Source of the DNA: Isoetes taiwanensis
Taxonomy: Eukaryota; Streptophyta; Lycopodiopsida; Isoetales; Isoetaceae
Length of the DNA: 64,000 bases
Assembly: GCA_021234155.1 (NCBI GenBank)
Contig: JAJEKV010000004.1
Coordinates: 11,722,109 to 11,786,108, forward strand
Direction of reading: 5' to 3'
The translations under genes and the position numbers were made by a program. The notes below the pieces were generated by a model. That model had not been told where the DNA came from, did not search any database, and was given only the letters and a program-made list of their open reading frames with translations. Below are positions 10,968 through 20,519 of the stretch, one piece after another; within the stretch, counting starts at the first letter, position 1, and every line of letters begins with the position of its first letter.

Positions 10968-11152
10968 GAGCCTACTGTTAGGGTTTTTCCTCCCAAGTGG
11001 AAGTTTTTTCATCCCGGTAGTAGGGTTCTGTTGTACAGTTACATTGTTTGTTTTTGGTGTTGGGGTTTTTGGCTTTTTTGCCTGTTCTGTGCCGTCTCAT
11101 AGGCCTCTGGCCTCCGTGGACGTTAAAATAAACTTCCTTCCTTCCTTCCTTT
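10968..11152 (+). other. LINE 3' UTR with hairpin and CTTCC tail
   Basis: Contains GGGTTTTTCCTCCC followed by GTTTTTTCATCCCGGTAG, a weak version of the stem-loop seen clearly at 24901-24960 and 43215-43295. It then has CCTCCGTGGACGTTAAAATA and the terminal CTTCC array. The conserved stem near the 3' end is a plausible recognition structure for the reverse transcriptase; that role is inferred. Confidence 0.7.
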
Positions 11153-11381
11153 ATATAATTTATATATTTGATAAATAATTGTGCTTTATTTTATTAGCGG
11201 GGTTAGGCAACCCTGCTAAAGAAATTCCTCTTCGACCTTCTTTCTGGCTCTGCCTTCTGCCGCGGATGCTCGACGTTCTTTCGTCTTTTTTGAACCCTGT
11301 TCTGGATGAAATCTAATGGGATAGACGTAGCTTAGCATCCGGGCAAGCGAGGTCCGAACTTCTGCAGCTGGACGTAAACAA

Positions 11382-12175
11382 GAGCTGAGGCTGTTTATCG
11401 ACTCGGCGAACTTGGATGCATGGAAGAGATGGCTTCCTACAGGCGTTTTTCATGGTCTAGTATTCAAACATCATTTAACAGAAGAGCAAAGCAATGTTTG
11501 TGTAATATAAACTTCTAGACTGTTTGGACGGAATGTTTGCACGGAATTTGCTTATGTTTTTATGTGGTTTAATCATACAGGAGTGACCACCGACCCTCTT
11601 CTCTTGGAACAGGCAAGCATACCATGACAAGTGAAAAGTCTAAGGGTCTTAGCCCAGCAGGCCATTAAACTGGTATGGGCCGCCAACATCTTGTAATTAT
11701 GGTAGCATTATTATGCGGTGTTTTTGTTCGATCAATGACTAGGCCGATCAGCCTAGGAGTTCTTAATTAGGTTAGTCTTTTGTCGGGGTGCCAACCGGGT
11801 TCATTTAACTACATGGGGAAGATCGTAGATGAGTTAATACGAAATGGCTCGAGCTCTCTAACATTGATGATTGCAATTGTGGTGTGTTGCTCGTTCCTGA
11901 ATGCTGACTTTCTGTTATTGATAATTAGATTCTTTAACACTCTTATACTTAATCGTGAATATGACAAGTTACTTTCTAGAAATGCATTGCAAGTGATTTG
12001 CAATGGTCCATGTCAACTGCTCTCAATTTGTGTATAGGTTTTATACATTTATTCACGAGTTCGTTTGGTATCTTGCCAGGTACAGGTCCCTCTCACTTAT
12101 ATGGGTCTTCGAGCTGCAAAAAAGCTAGTCGATGTTGGGACTCGGATCAGTTTAATCATCTCTTCTATTCGTCAG
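11382..12175 (+). pseudogene. Transaldolase-like protein, gene fragments
   Basis: Three exon-like pieces resemble plant transaldolase-like proteins (TIM-barrel, sugar-phosphate metabolism). Piece 1 (11382-11452) reads ELRLFIDSANLDAWKRWLPT, the typical N-terminal strand with the FIDSA motif. Piece 2 (11580-11628), after CAG, reads GVTTDPLLLEQASIP, matching the GVTTNP-type loop, and then stops. Piece 3 (12080-12175) is 32 codons flanked by CCAG and GTAACC and reads VPLTYMGLRAAKKLVDVGTR, the region around the Schiff-base strand. Intervening exons and the C-terminus are missing. An open stretch at 11780-12037 is intron-like. Family call from memory of motifs. Confidence 0.7.
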
Positions 12176-12853
12176 GTAACCCATTTGGCCTTGGCCTTTC
12201 GAGCAAAGTCATGGTATTGAGGTGTTGTTTGCTTAAATCTCAAAGCTTCATTGTGTCTTTTGTAAGCTCCATCTTCAAGGATTGGTCTTGATGTGTATTT
12301 GCAATGTTTGTGCTGCTCGTGTTTGAGTTGCCCAGTAGTCCTGTATTTTGTTGAATGTAGATTTTGTATTTTTTTCTGTCTCTACTTCTGCTTTCTTGTG
12401 GCTTTAATATGAATAACAAATTTATTATAACGTGTCAAGGAGAAATAATAAAGGGAATATTATGATTATTTCAAGTTAAAGAGTTGCAGTGCTCTATGTA
12501 AAGGTTTTAGGAGGATGCTAACTAATGGTTTTATTTATTGTAAGGTCATACTGTCTTTGACAGTATGACCAATAGCCACATTTTGACATCCTAAAGCAGC
12601 AAGCTAATGCAACAGCCAATGTATAGCCTGGCACATCTTCATCAATCTTTGATAGACATGCCTGTTATAGCACAGCTGACTTCAAGCAGACCCATTGACC
12701 AGAGAGTGAATATTGCAGTAACCAAACCTTCCAGTTGCCAAGGTGGAGTCTGTAGCATGAAAAGGTCTTCCAGTGACATCTTCACTTCACAATCCAAAAT
12801 TTCGTGCTCAAAATCTAGATATCCCACCCATAAAGTTTTGTTATTTTGCTACA
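12176..12853. other. Spacer with a perfect 12-bp hairpin
   Basis: No gene recognised. At 12544-12570 GGTCATACTGTC, loop TTT, then GACAGTATGACC form a perfect 12-bp stem. It is not followed by a T run, so it is not a standard terminator. Open frames at 12607-12861 look like chance frames. Confidence 0.5.
12544..12570. repeat. Perfect 12-bp inverted repeat
   Basis: GGTCATACTGTC and GACAGTATGACC are exact reverse complements separated by three T. No second copy was noticed in the window. Confidence 0.9.
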
Positions 12854-13286
12854 TATTCTAAACGAGGTGCACCCTGGACTACCACAGTCGTCGGATCTGT
12901 CAATCCGACGGCCCAGACTGTATGTTGGAGCCTCTGGACACCTCTCGTTTCGATTATGCTCAATTATGATTGGGGACGCCTATGATTTTAAGATGTCGAA
13001 TACGAGTTTGCCTAAGGTTTTGATGGTATATCGAGCCTCTATACGGTTTCGCTTAAGCTTTTAGAATATGAAATACGGGGATTCGAACCTCTACCAAAAT
13101 AACTCAATGTCCTAATAAGACTACTTTAACCAATCTAACCAGTGAGCTAATGTGACTATTTTTTATCTTAAATCTATGTTTTTTTTTTATAATAACCCAT
13201 TGAATTGTTTTAGGGATATGGTCTATGATTTCAAGAATTATATCTATATCAAATCCCCCTGGAACCCCCTGTTATTTTGCTACATA
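12854..13286 (-). mobile_element. Third copy of the ~430-bp tRNA-like repeat
   Basis: The unit matches 4491-4922 and 4923-5349 from ATTCTAAACGAGG to TTTTGCTACAT. Its A-box and B-box are intact on the minus strand (13075-13155). It is preceded at 12837-12853 by GTTATTTTGCTACAT, which is also how each unit ends. Either this is the remnant of a neighbouring tandem unit, or an 18-bp target duplication (GTTATTTTGCTACATATT) flanks the element. The repeat at 4923 supports the tandem reading. Confidence 0.75.
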
Positions 13287-13531
13287 TTAAGCTTCACATC
13301 TATAAAAACACATTTCTTGTTAGCTGCAATCACAAATGTAAAATGTGTTCAGCTAAAACTTACAAGCCATCATCGAAGTTTGAAACAACTCGCCCGATAA
13401 GCAGCTCCACTGGACCTGAAAGTATGCCATGAATCCTCATAATGCCCCTATTTCTTTGTCTTTAATAAGTGAATATGGTATCATAGGAATGATCTAGACC
13501 TTTCGAACATGACTTCCATGTTCCAACACTC

Positions 13532-13735
13532 ATGGCTAATAGTGCTGCTGCTGGTTGAGATGATCTTGGCGGAGGTGCCACTCAGCTTCTTATGCCTCTG
13601 ATTTATGAACTGATTATTGAAATGGGGGCTGAAAACTTTACTGCATGGAGAATTGCTTTCTTTGTTCCTGGCCAAGACGTAGTTGATGGCAATTACACTC
13701 CTCTGTACAAAAGGGGAGAGAAAACTAATGCAAAG
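13532..13735 (+). pseudogene. NRT2-type nitrate transporter fragment
   Basis: One reading frame gives [17 protein letters not shown], then [11 protein letters not shown], then GQDVVDGNY, and ends before GTAATC. In NRT2 high-affinity nitrate transporters (major facilitator superfamily, plasma membrane) these segments lie around transmembrane helices 5-6. Here FFVP is joined directly to GQD, so the helix and loop normally between them (about 15-20 residues) are missing. A TGA replaces the Trp expected after AAG near 13556. No other NRT2 exon was found nearby, so this is an isolated dead fragment. Confidence 0.85.
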
Positions 13736-14021
13736 GTAATCTTTCATTTCCAGTAATCATTGACTTTTTTCCCTGCTTTCAAAGTAATATGAGGCATGCA
13801 AAGGAAGTGGAGAGACTTCAATCTGATTTCAGCATGTACTTGGCTAACTTTAGAATCAAGGCCTTGATTAATGCAACCTTGCATGCTTTGCACGTAGCTC
13901 ACGTTTACAGGATACAATTATTTCTGTTTTAGTACTAAGAGAAAAGGGACCAAGCTGAGCAATGCAAAGAGACCTAGGGGTATTATCACCGTGACCCAAA
14001 TAATTATGCTTTCCTGCAGTT

Positions 14022-14345
14022 ATGCAGTACTCCAAAAGCTATGTTCAGAACCTTATTGGCATTTTTATAGAAATGGTTGAAGCTGGTTGCACCCTTGATC
14101 TTGCTGCAGCTATTTTGGCATTTATCCAACTATGTATATGGGATAACAATGATGAACTCTACTTTGCTTTTACTGCTGCTCTGATGTCATGTTCATTTGA
14201 TATGATATCTTTAAATGCAGGAACTTTAGGTATCCAAAGCGATCACAATGTTACAATGGCATTAACCATCCTCATGGTTGGCTCATTCAGCGATGCCCAG
14301 AAACAAGTTAACTGGCATAAAATAGTTCAGGCTTTAAGAAGGTGA
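14022..14345 (+). CDS. Unidentified 107-codon open frame
   Basis: An open frame with hydrophobic character, including LDLAAAILAFIQLCIW and ALTILMVGSFSDAQKQ, preceded by TTTCCTGCAG (a possible acceptor at 14018). The dispersion of Asn/Asp pairs (WDNNDELYF) is not low-complexity, so it may be a genuine exon fragment like its neighbours. I do not recognise the family. Chance open frame is a real alternative. Confidence 0.3.
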   Translation: MQYSKSYVQNLIGIFIEMVEAGCTLDLAAAILAFIQLCIWDNNDELYFAFTAALMSCSFDMISLNAGTLGIQSDHNVTMALTILMVGSFSDAQKQVNWHKIVQALRR

Positions 14346-15943
14346 CATGCAACTTTGATAGATTACTTAAGTTTGCATATTACTACAATATCTAATTGTC
14401 TATCTTGGTGACTGAATCTTGCTTGGCGTATTGTCCAAAAGTCTTAGATTCCAGTAACATCACTGTTAATTGATAAAAATTGACTTATGCACAGGTAAAT
14501 ATGACCAGGACAATCCACTTGCTAGCCAAAATAAAACTCATAAAGAGCATCCTTATATGTATGTGCAGCCAGCCATAAGATCCTGAACTCACAGCCCTTT
14601 GCTTCACGTTCAGTTTCCTGGTCCTTTTAAGTAGCTAAAATAGAATACCATTTTTAAATAGAATACCATTTTTATTCAAGGTTCTATTGGTTCATATTCT
14701 GTCTTTCATTTGATCTTTTAAAGGGCAATGTTCGCTGCACCAAATAATTCCATGGCATACTGTTATGTGAAATATTAAAACATATTTTAGTTACGGTTTT
14801 ACAAATGGTCATCCTAGTTCAAATAGTTGCTTGTAGTGTACTGTTTGTATCACATGATTGTAAAGTTAAAATGGCAACCATATCACTTGTTCTAGTGGGT
14901 CCAACATTCAAGTGCACCACAGTTGCTGTTTTAGGTGCATCTGTTAAACCTGTTTCATATAGAAGGTTTTTGTTTCGTTAATATGACATGATTATATGGC
15001 TGCAACAAATTGCTTACTTCAGAGTGATGTTGCCTTTCATGATTGCAATTTTCTGAACGGGCTACCTTGTTTATTTAAGCTTATGGTAATGTTGTACAAA
15101 TAAATGCATAGGCAAAATGCAACATGGTGTCTTGTACAATATACATTGCAATTTATTACTAGGCAAGTACACTCTACACTAACAATTATATGTGCATGCA
15201 CGCAATTCCTTATAAAGTTCAAGAATATTGAATTGAAAAGGCCAATTCTAGCATCGTAAAAGAAGATTGAAACAAGCAACATTGATCCATAAGTAGACAT
15301 TTTCATGTGATGGTGATGGTGATGGTGGATGGGCAACATCTAGGTACTAGACAAAAGATGATTTGGATCTATTGTTGCAAATACTTGCTTGCTTGTTCTA
15401 ACTTCCAATTAAATCATGAAACAGATTAAAGATGGTCTTTTTATCCTCGACTTTGCAAGCACCAAGACACCATAGGTTTTTAAAAGCTTGGTGCTTGAGC
15501 TATCTAAAAGTAGACGATTCGTATGTCTAGGAATCAAGATCACAGGGAAGATCTTAGCATGCCGCCGAAATTCAAATTACTACGAATAAAATACCAACAG
15601 AAATTCATCTGCCTAGCCTTCTTCCCAACCCTGCCGTTGTGCTAGTTGATATTTTATTTTAATCATTTTGAAGACAAGAACAAACAATGCCGCCACCATA
15701 GCACAATGCTGCGCCTTGCCTTCGACCAACATCTAGGTATGCCACTTCCTCTCTTCCTTGCTCTGCTCTGTTCTTCATCAGAGATTTTTTTCGCATTTCA
15801 ATTATAGGTACCATTTCAATTGCTATGCTCATCATATACCAAATTTTACAGGTCAACCTTTAGTTTGTCCATCATTGTTGCAGCTTTTTGCCTCTTGCAT
15901 TCGCCATTTCCAGAGAACTAGAGAGAAAAGAAATTGCTCCAAA
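14346..15943. other. Intergenic or intron-like sequence
   Basis: AT-rich; no convincing coding sequence. It includes an ATGGTGATGGTGATGG microsatellite at about 15310-15330. The open frame at 15758-15946 runs into the ETHE1-like fragment in a different frame and is not supported. Confidence 0.5.
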
Positions 15944-16271
15944 TGACAGGCCAACAAGCACCAACTCTGTTATTCAGGCAGCTCTTTGAAAAGGAATCCA
16001 GCACTTACAGTGCACCTATTTACTTGCAGATCTGAGCGATCCTGAGAAGCCTGCTCTGGTATTGTTTCCCCCAATTGCATTAGAGGCTCATGATTTAGAC
16101 ACTTTTGAATTGGATATTCACTTTCAGTATTTGGAATTTGCAGCTAATTGACCCGGTTGACAAGACGGTAGATAGAGACTTGAATCTATTAAAGAGCTTG
16201 GAGTGACGCTATAGTATGCATTGAACACACATGTCCATGCAGATCACGTGACTGGAACGGGGCTTCTGAAG
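15944..16271 (+). pseudogene. ETHE1/GLX2-3-like sulfur dioxygenase fragment
   Basis: ETHE1 is a mitochondrial metallo-beta-lactamase-fold persulfide dioxygenase. Piece 1 (15950-16058) encodes LLFRQLFEKESSTY and, after a shift, ADLSDPEKPAL before GTATTG. Piece 2 (16144-16271), after CAG, encodes LIDPVDKTVDRDLNLL and then, one frame over, NTHVHADHVTGTGLLK, ending before GTGGGT. THVHADH is the metal-binding signature. Lesions: a frameshift near 16186, and TAG at about 16210 where a Val is expected. All downstream exons are absent. Ten bases after the splice donor the sequence switches to a different gene (DUF946). Confidence 0.9.
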
Positions 16272-16282
16272 GTGGGTGCACT

Positions 16283-16813
16283 GCATTTGCATTTGGCACC
16301 AGAACCATAAACATGGGCGAGCTTGATCTTCAACAGGTTAGTGCGTTCCAAGTGGCGTGGAAAAGCTTTGAAGGGGGTTCAGATGGACAGGGAGCAAGAT
16401 TGCATGTTAACATCACAGAAGGATTTCATTGTATATGATACTATTCACAGCCAAACTCTGTAATCAATCCAGGAAATGCTGTTGTTGCTGTAATCAATCC
16501 AGGAAATGCTGTTGTTGTAAGGAAAAATTCAGGGTCTTCAGCAGTAGCAAATCCAGTGAATTTTCAATTAGTTTGGGGCAGCCAAAGTTGGGATGGAAAA
16601 CAAAGCAGCCTTGGTTTTTCTTTGGTGCACTGTTGTCCCCAAGGTTATAGCCCTTTGGGATACCTTGTTACACAAACTCAAGATAAGCGACCTTGACCGG
16701 TATTAGTGCGTGCTAAAAATGACCTTCTTGCTTTCGGTCGTTTCTTGACCAACCCATCCGTCCACAGACAACAACAAACAGACCCTTCTATTCTTGGATC
16801 CTCAAAGGCTTAA
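16283..16813 (+). pseudogene. DUF946/Vps62-like N-terminal fragment, copy A3
   Basis: Similar in line to 57339-57832. The frames encode FQVAWKSFEGGSDGQGARLH, then YYSQPNSVINPGNAVV, FQLVWGSQSWDGKQSSLGF and QGYSPLGYLVT. This matches the N-terminal half of plant DUF946 (Vps62-related) proteins, whose function is poorly known. Lesions are a TGA just before the YYSQPN block and a TGA after QDKRP. A 30-bp in-frame tandem duplication (16459-16488/16489-16518) doubles VINPGNAVV. The fragment ends abruptly at the poly(T) end of a LINE at 16814. The C-terminal half, seen in copy B, is absent. Confidence 0.85.
16459..16518 (+). repeat. 30-bp tandem duplication inside DUF946 fragment
   Basis: CTGTAATCAATCCAGGAAAT plus ten more bases occurs twice back to back. 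Copy B at 57514 has only one unit, so the duplication arose after the copies separated. It keeps the reading frame. Confidence 0.9.
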
Positions 16814-17702
16814 TTTTTTTTTTTTTTTTTTTTTGAAGAACTGTGTCATCAATATATTAAAAGAATGGTAATGTTACAAAGCAAGTGAGGAGGAAGGAGA
16901 ATCGCCCCAAAGAGACAATGATACCTCGACACTCCACAACAAACTCACAAAAAAAACTGCAACTCTATCGGTGTACAAACCGACCATCACCATCTACAAC
17001 ACCCAAGAAGTCCCGCCAAATGACAAACTTCCGCTCTACTACTCCCCGGGAACACCGTGAAAGCTTTGAAATAGCTTGTACCGAAGTCGAGGAATTAGAG
17101 AGGTCGCAGTCTTTGAATCCCCCGAAAGATCCACAACCGCCGCTTCCAAATCAGCCACACCAACCAAGCCACGCCGACGGATGCAAGGCTTCTTTGCCGC
17201 AAGAGCGGCCAAGCACCGAGGATACACATGAAGCAAAGAATGGCGGCTAGTCAATCTCACTGAAATAGAGCCCTAACCCAATCAGGCAGCCCGCAAATGA
17301 GGGCATAAAACCGGACAATTCTCCACGTCTCACGATGAAGGCCACAACAAGGGCGAAGAGAGGGCTCACACCCGCCTAAACCGACTCACAAGGGCATTCA
17401 TCCCGACACAGCCGGCACCACCGCCCGCGCGAAGCACCCTAACCCGGTGGGGAAGTGAGCTCCATGTCCACGCCCAAACCGAGCGCCATCGAGAACACGG
17501 AAGGCTGCGAGACCACTTGCACGGGGCAAAGTGTGTCATGAATAGCCCAAAGACCCATAAGAAGACCGCACAAAGCAAGAAGACACAACATCCGGATGAA
17601 CCTTCCAAACCTGCACCACCACATCATCCTGAGGGACTATAGGTATGTGTAGCGGAATACTCCCCGCCACGTGCTCCCAGATAGCCCGGTCACTGCCCCT
17701 CA
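16814..17702 (-). mobile_element. Poly(A)-tailed LINE 3' fragment, minus strand
   Basis: A T run at 16814-16834 is the reverse of a poly(A) tail. Reading leftwards on the minus strand, the sequence encodes pieces of a zf-RVT-type C-terminal region: CGLHRE-like, LRYKLFQSF, and FVIWRDFLGVVDGDGRFVHR. It then continues into a 3' UTR ending GATGACACAGTTCTTC before the tail. The same segment occurs at 17729-17951 and 39727-40228. The element is 5' truncated and frameshifted. It has landed in the DUF946 fragment. Confidence 0.8.
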
Positions 17703-17728
17703 GGCCAGGTACAAGCTATTTCAAAGCT

Positions 17729-17951
17729 TTTTTTTTTTTTTTTTTTTTTTTGAAGAACTGTGTCATCAATATATTAAAAGAATGGTAATGTTACAAAGCA
17801 AGTGAGGAGGAAGGAGAACTGCCCCAAAGAGACAGCGATACCTCGACACTCCACAACAAACTCACAGAAAAACTGCAACTCTACTGCTGTACAAACCGAC
17901 CATCACCATCTACAACACCCAAGAAGTCCCGCCAAATGACAAACTTCCGCT
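17729..17951 (-). mobile_element. Second, shorter copy of the same LINE, minus strand
   Basis: A T run (17729-17751) is followed by GAAGAACTGTGTCATCAATA, identical to the start of the fragment at 16835. Similarity stops at ACTTCCGCT (17951), so it is more severely 5' truncated. It lies immediately right of the first copy, indicating nested or adjacent insertion at one hot spot. Confidence 0.85.
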
Positions 17952-18263
17952 TCCTGGAAAGAAACTAATTGGCGCAATGCACTATAATAAAGAGAGTTCT
18001 CTTAACAGTAGGTATGTTGCATCCTCTGATTGTATAGGGTGTAAGTACAGTTATTATCAAGCATGATGTAGCGCACCGTATCTAGTGATTTCTCTGACTA
18101 TTAATAGTAGTGACTTCCCTGATTATTAATAGGAGTGCTGAGATATGCATTGTGTGGCTTTACCAATCATTCGATTGCATTCATGTAGGACACATGAAAT
18201 GAAAGTCAGTAGCTTGTGTGCAAAGATATGCTGTTTGATTATGCTTTATGTGATGTTTCACAG

Positions 18264-19110
18264 CCGATGCATTGCGATTGTATGGGCACCCCATAGTGAA
18301 GGCCTCTTTGCAGTTGCTCATGCAGATGGTAATCTCTATTTCTATGATAAGGTACCCATTGAAGTAATTTCTTTCAATGTAAGGTCATGCATTAGTGGCT
18401 TTAAGTGTAGCCTGTTTAAGGTATTGGAATTTTGAGGATTGTGAGCATCAACAATTATACGGCATGCAATTCTGTCTATAACTAGAAGTATTAAGTGGGA
18501 AGTTGTTTTCATAATTGTAAAAGAAGCACATATGATGTTTAACACAAATTTATCTAGAACAATATGTCTCCTCTTCATGTCTTGTTGTTTGTCCTTTTGT
18601 GCCAGCGTCCAAGAAGCATTTGGAGTTTGTTCTCCACTCTCCTGTTGTGTCTCCATTGCAGATTAGTAAGAATTTGATATGAATAAGTCGTTTGATGTAT
18701 TACATATTTTTCAGAGCAAAGATGCAAGTGGAGATGTTTCCTTTCCACCTGTCAAAGATCCTGCTCAGTTTTCAGTTGAGTTCCACGGTTTTTTTAGGTT
18801 TGCCAATATTTTGTTCAAGAAATAAGTTGTTTGTGGCTTGTTTTACTTACTTGGCAGAGCAACCAGATTGCAAGATGGCACATATGCCAGGGGTCCATTA
18901 ATGGCCTTGCATTTTCTGCAGAGGGGGCTTTCTTGGCTACAATTGGGAGGAATGGTATGCATCTTTTTTCGACTGTTTGTAAGGAACCACCATCTTTCAT
19001 CATCTAAGCCTATATGCATGCAGGCTATTTGAGAATATTTGATTATGCCATGGAGAAGATGGTTTGTGGGGGCAAAGCTACTTCGATGCCTTACTTTGTT
19101 GTGCATGGAG
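18264..19110 (+). pseudogene. WDR20-like WD40 protein, four exons, copy A2
   Basis: Exon 1 (18264-18351) encodes RCIAIVWAPHSEGLFAVAHA and DGNLYFYDK. Exon 2 (18715-18787) encodes SKDASGDVSFPPVKDPAQFS. Exon 3 (18858-18954) encodes SNQIARWHICQGSINGLAFS and EGAFLATIGRNG. Exon 4 (19024-19110) encodes GYLRIFDYAMEKMVCGGK. All introns start GT and end AG. This matches plant homologues of WDR20/creC, beta-propeller proteins that in animals partner deubiquitinases. In exon 4 the expected continuation KSYF(G)ALLCCAWS is one base out of frame, and copy B shares that loss. Start exon and C-terminal exons are missing, so it is a captured or truncated piece. Confidence 0.88.
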
Positions 19111-19738
19111 GTATCTACATCTGTTATAACATTTCTTTCATGTGCCTGTCCGAAGTTTTGTTAAGTGTTCACCATGCATGTTTCTATAGTTGAAGAGCTT
19201 TCTGAGCATAAGCGTGGAAACCAGAGTGCTAGCTGTTGTGTTAAACACCATTGTTGCCTTAGCATGTTTATTGTGTTAAATTGAAGATAAGAACATATCC
19301 TGAAGTCATTCTTGTTAAGTTTTTTGTTGCAAAATTTAGACGAATGAAGTTCTGCTAAAATAACTTGACTTTAGGCAAGCTTTTTCAAATGCAAATTGAT
19401 ATCCAATTTTACTTGAGGACGCAAGGGAACATTTGAAAGATTTTCAGGCTCCTTTAATCTACCTTAAGGTATTTTAGTTCAATTCTGCACCCTTTGACTT
19501 TGAATGCTTCATGAAGAGAAGAATTCTTATCTTACTGTTGAAGTTCTCAAGTGTTCTCAGTGATTAAAATCCTACATCTTTTCTGCTGCCAAAATGGTGT
19601 GCATAAGTAATCCTTAAAATTCTATTATCATTTTATCCTGCACCAAACTTTTACTCACCATGATATGTAACTGTCTCCCCCATGTTGTTGTCATCTGCAG
19701 CTTTTCAAAAAGAAAAGTTATTTGTGAAATGTCATTCG
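19111..19738. other. Intron of the WDR20-like fragment, truncated
   Basis: Aligned with intron 4 of copy B (54833-55458). In copy A the sequence departs before the next exon, so exon 5 (55556-55661 in B) is absent here. Confidence 0.8.
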
Positions 19739-19859
19739 CATATTAGAACATGACAGAATTGAGTTACAAATTCTATATTCGTTAACTGGGTCTGTGTGTA
19801 CAGTGTAACAATATTTCCTGAACAGCAGGAGGAGCTGATATTACTGGATCCAATGTTGG

Positions 19860-20360
19860 TGCATCCAAAGTGACTGTTTTCTACATTAAAGTATCCAAGC
19901 CTTGTGCAGTCATCCCAGAAGTGCATAGGATCAGGTTCGCCATAGCTTTTTGCATCCCCTCATGGTGTGAAGCCATCCCTGCCAATAGTTCCTGCTGTTG
20001 CCGATTCGTAACACTGAAGTGCCGAATAACCCATTATATACCTCTCTTTGCAGTAACATGTATCATAAGGTCAAAGACCTTGTCTTTCAGCTCTCTTTCC
20101 GTCATTCCGATCCCAAGAACAACCACTGATGGCCCAATATCCACTCTGTTGAATGGGTTTAGCGTGGCTTCGAAATCAACAAAGAAGATGGATTTAGGCA
20201 TATCCTCCTTCAGAGACTGGCCATGGGCCTTGGTTAAAGCTTACCTCAGGCCATCCTTGTTCACTCTAGCAACGCCGTTATCGTCTCTGAACCTCCTAAT
20301 CATTGCTGCTGGAATTAGCTTGGAACAGCTTGAGAGCAAAACGCCAAAAATCTAGTGCAA
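19860..20360 (-). pseudogene. Unidentified minus-strand coding-like segment
   Basis: On the minus strand this region reads IFFVDFEATLNPFNRVDIGP, VVVLGIGMTERELKDKVFDL, and after a stop NRQQQELLAGMASHHEGMQ. The long open frame on the plus strand (19870-20355) looks like its antisense, because its composition is poorer. A possible splice donor follows VNKDGLR (GTAAGC). One in-frame stop interrupts the frame. I do not recognise the family. A transposon Gag-like or ORF1-like origin is possible but unsupported. Confidence 0.35.
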
Positions 20361-20519
20361 GGACAGGTTTTAGTGAGTAGTAAAGAAGTAGATATTTTAA
20401 TATTAGGAAAAGTATATAATTATTATTAGAGTACGAATTTCAGAAATGTTATGAGAGCAGGCTATGCAGATTTTGTATGGCAGATCAAATATGATAGTGA
20501 TGTGATGTATAATGCAGTG

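Larger units (their letters stand above)
7771..11152 (+). mobile_element. LINE retrotransposon with short-repeat tail, degenerate
   Basis: A non-LTR element in plus orientation. In order it has an apurinic-type endonuclease region (7830-8480), a linker, a reverse transcriptase (9430-9990), and a C-terminal zinc-binding region (10750-10850). The 3' UTR contains CCTCCGTGGACGTTAAAATA, followed by a CTTCC tandem tail (11132-11150). The 5' boundary is placed where copies A and B diverge and is approximate. The coding region is broken by several frameshifts. The same 3' end occurs on the minus strand at 24819-24870 and 62019-62060, defining a family. Confidence 0.9.
18010..19738 (+). repeat. Segmental duplication, copy A2 (pairs with 53757-55458)
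   Basis: From TGTTGCATCCTCTGATTGTA to GTCATTCGCATA the sequence follows 53757-55458 closely, including introns. The left junction in copy B abuts the GH17 fragment; in copy A it abuts unrelated sequence after the LINE. Beyond 19738 the copies diverge. Confidence 0.95.
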
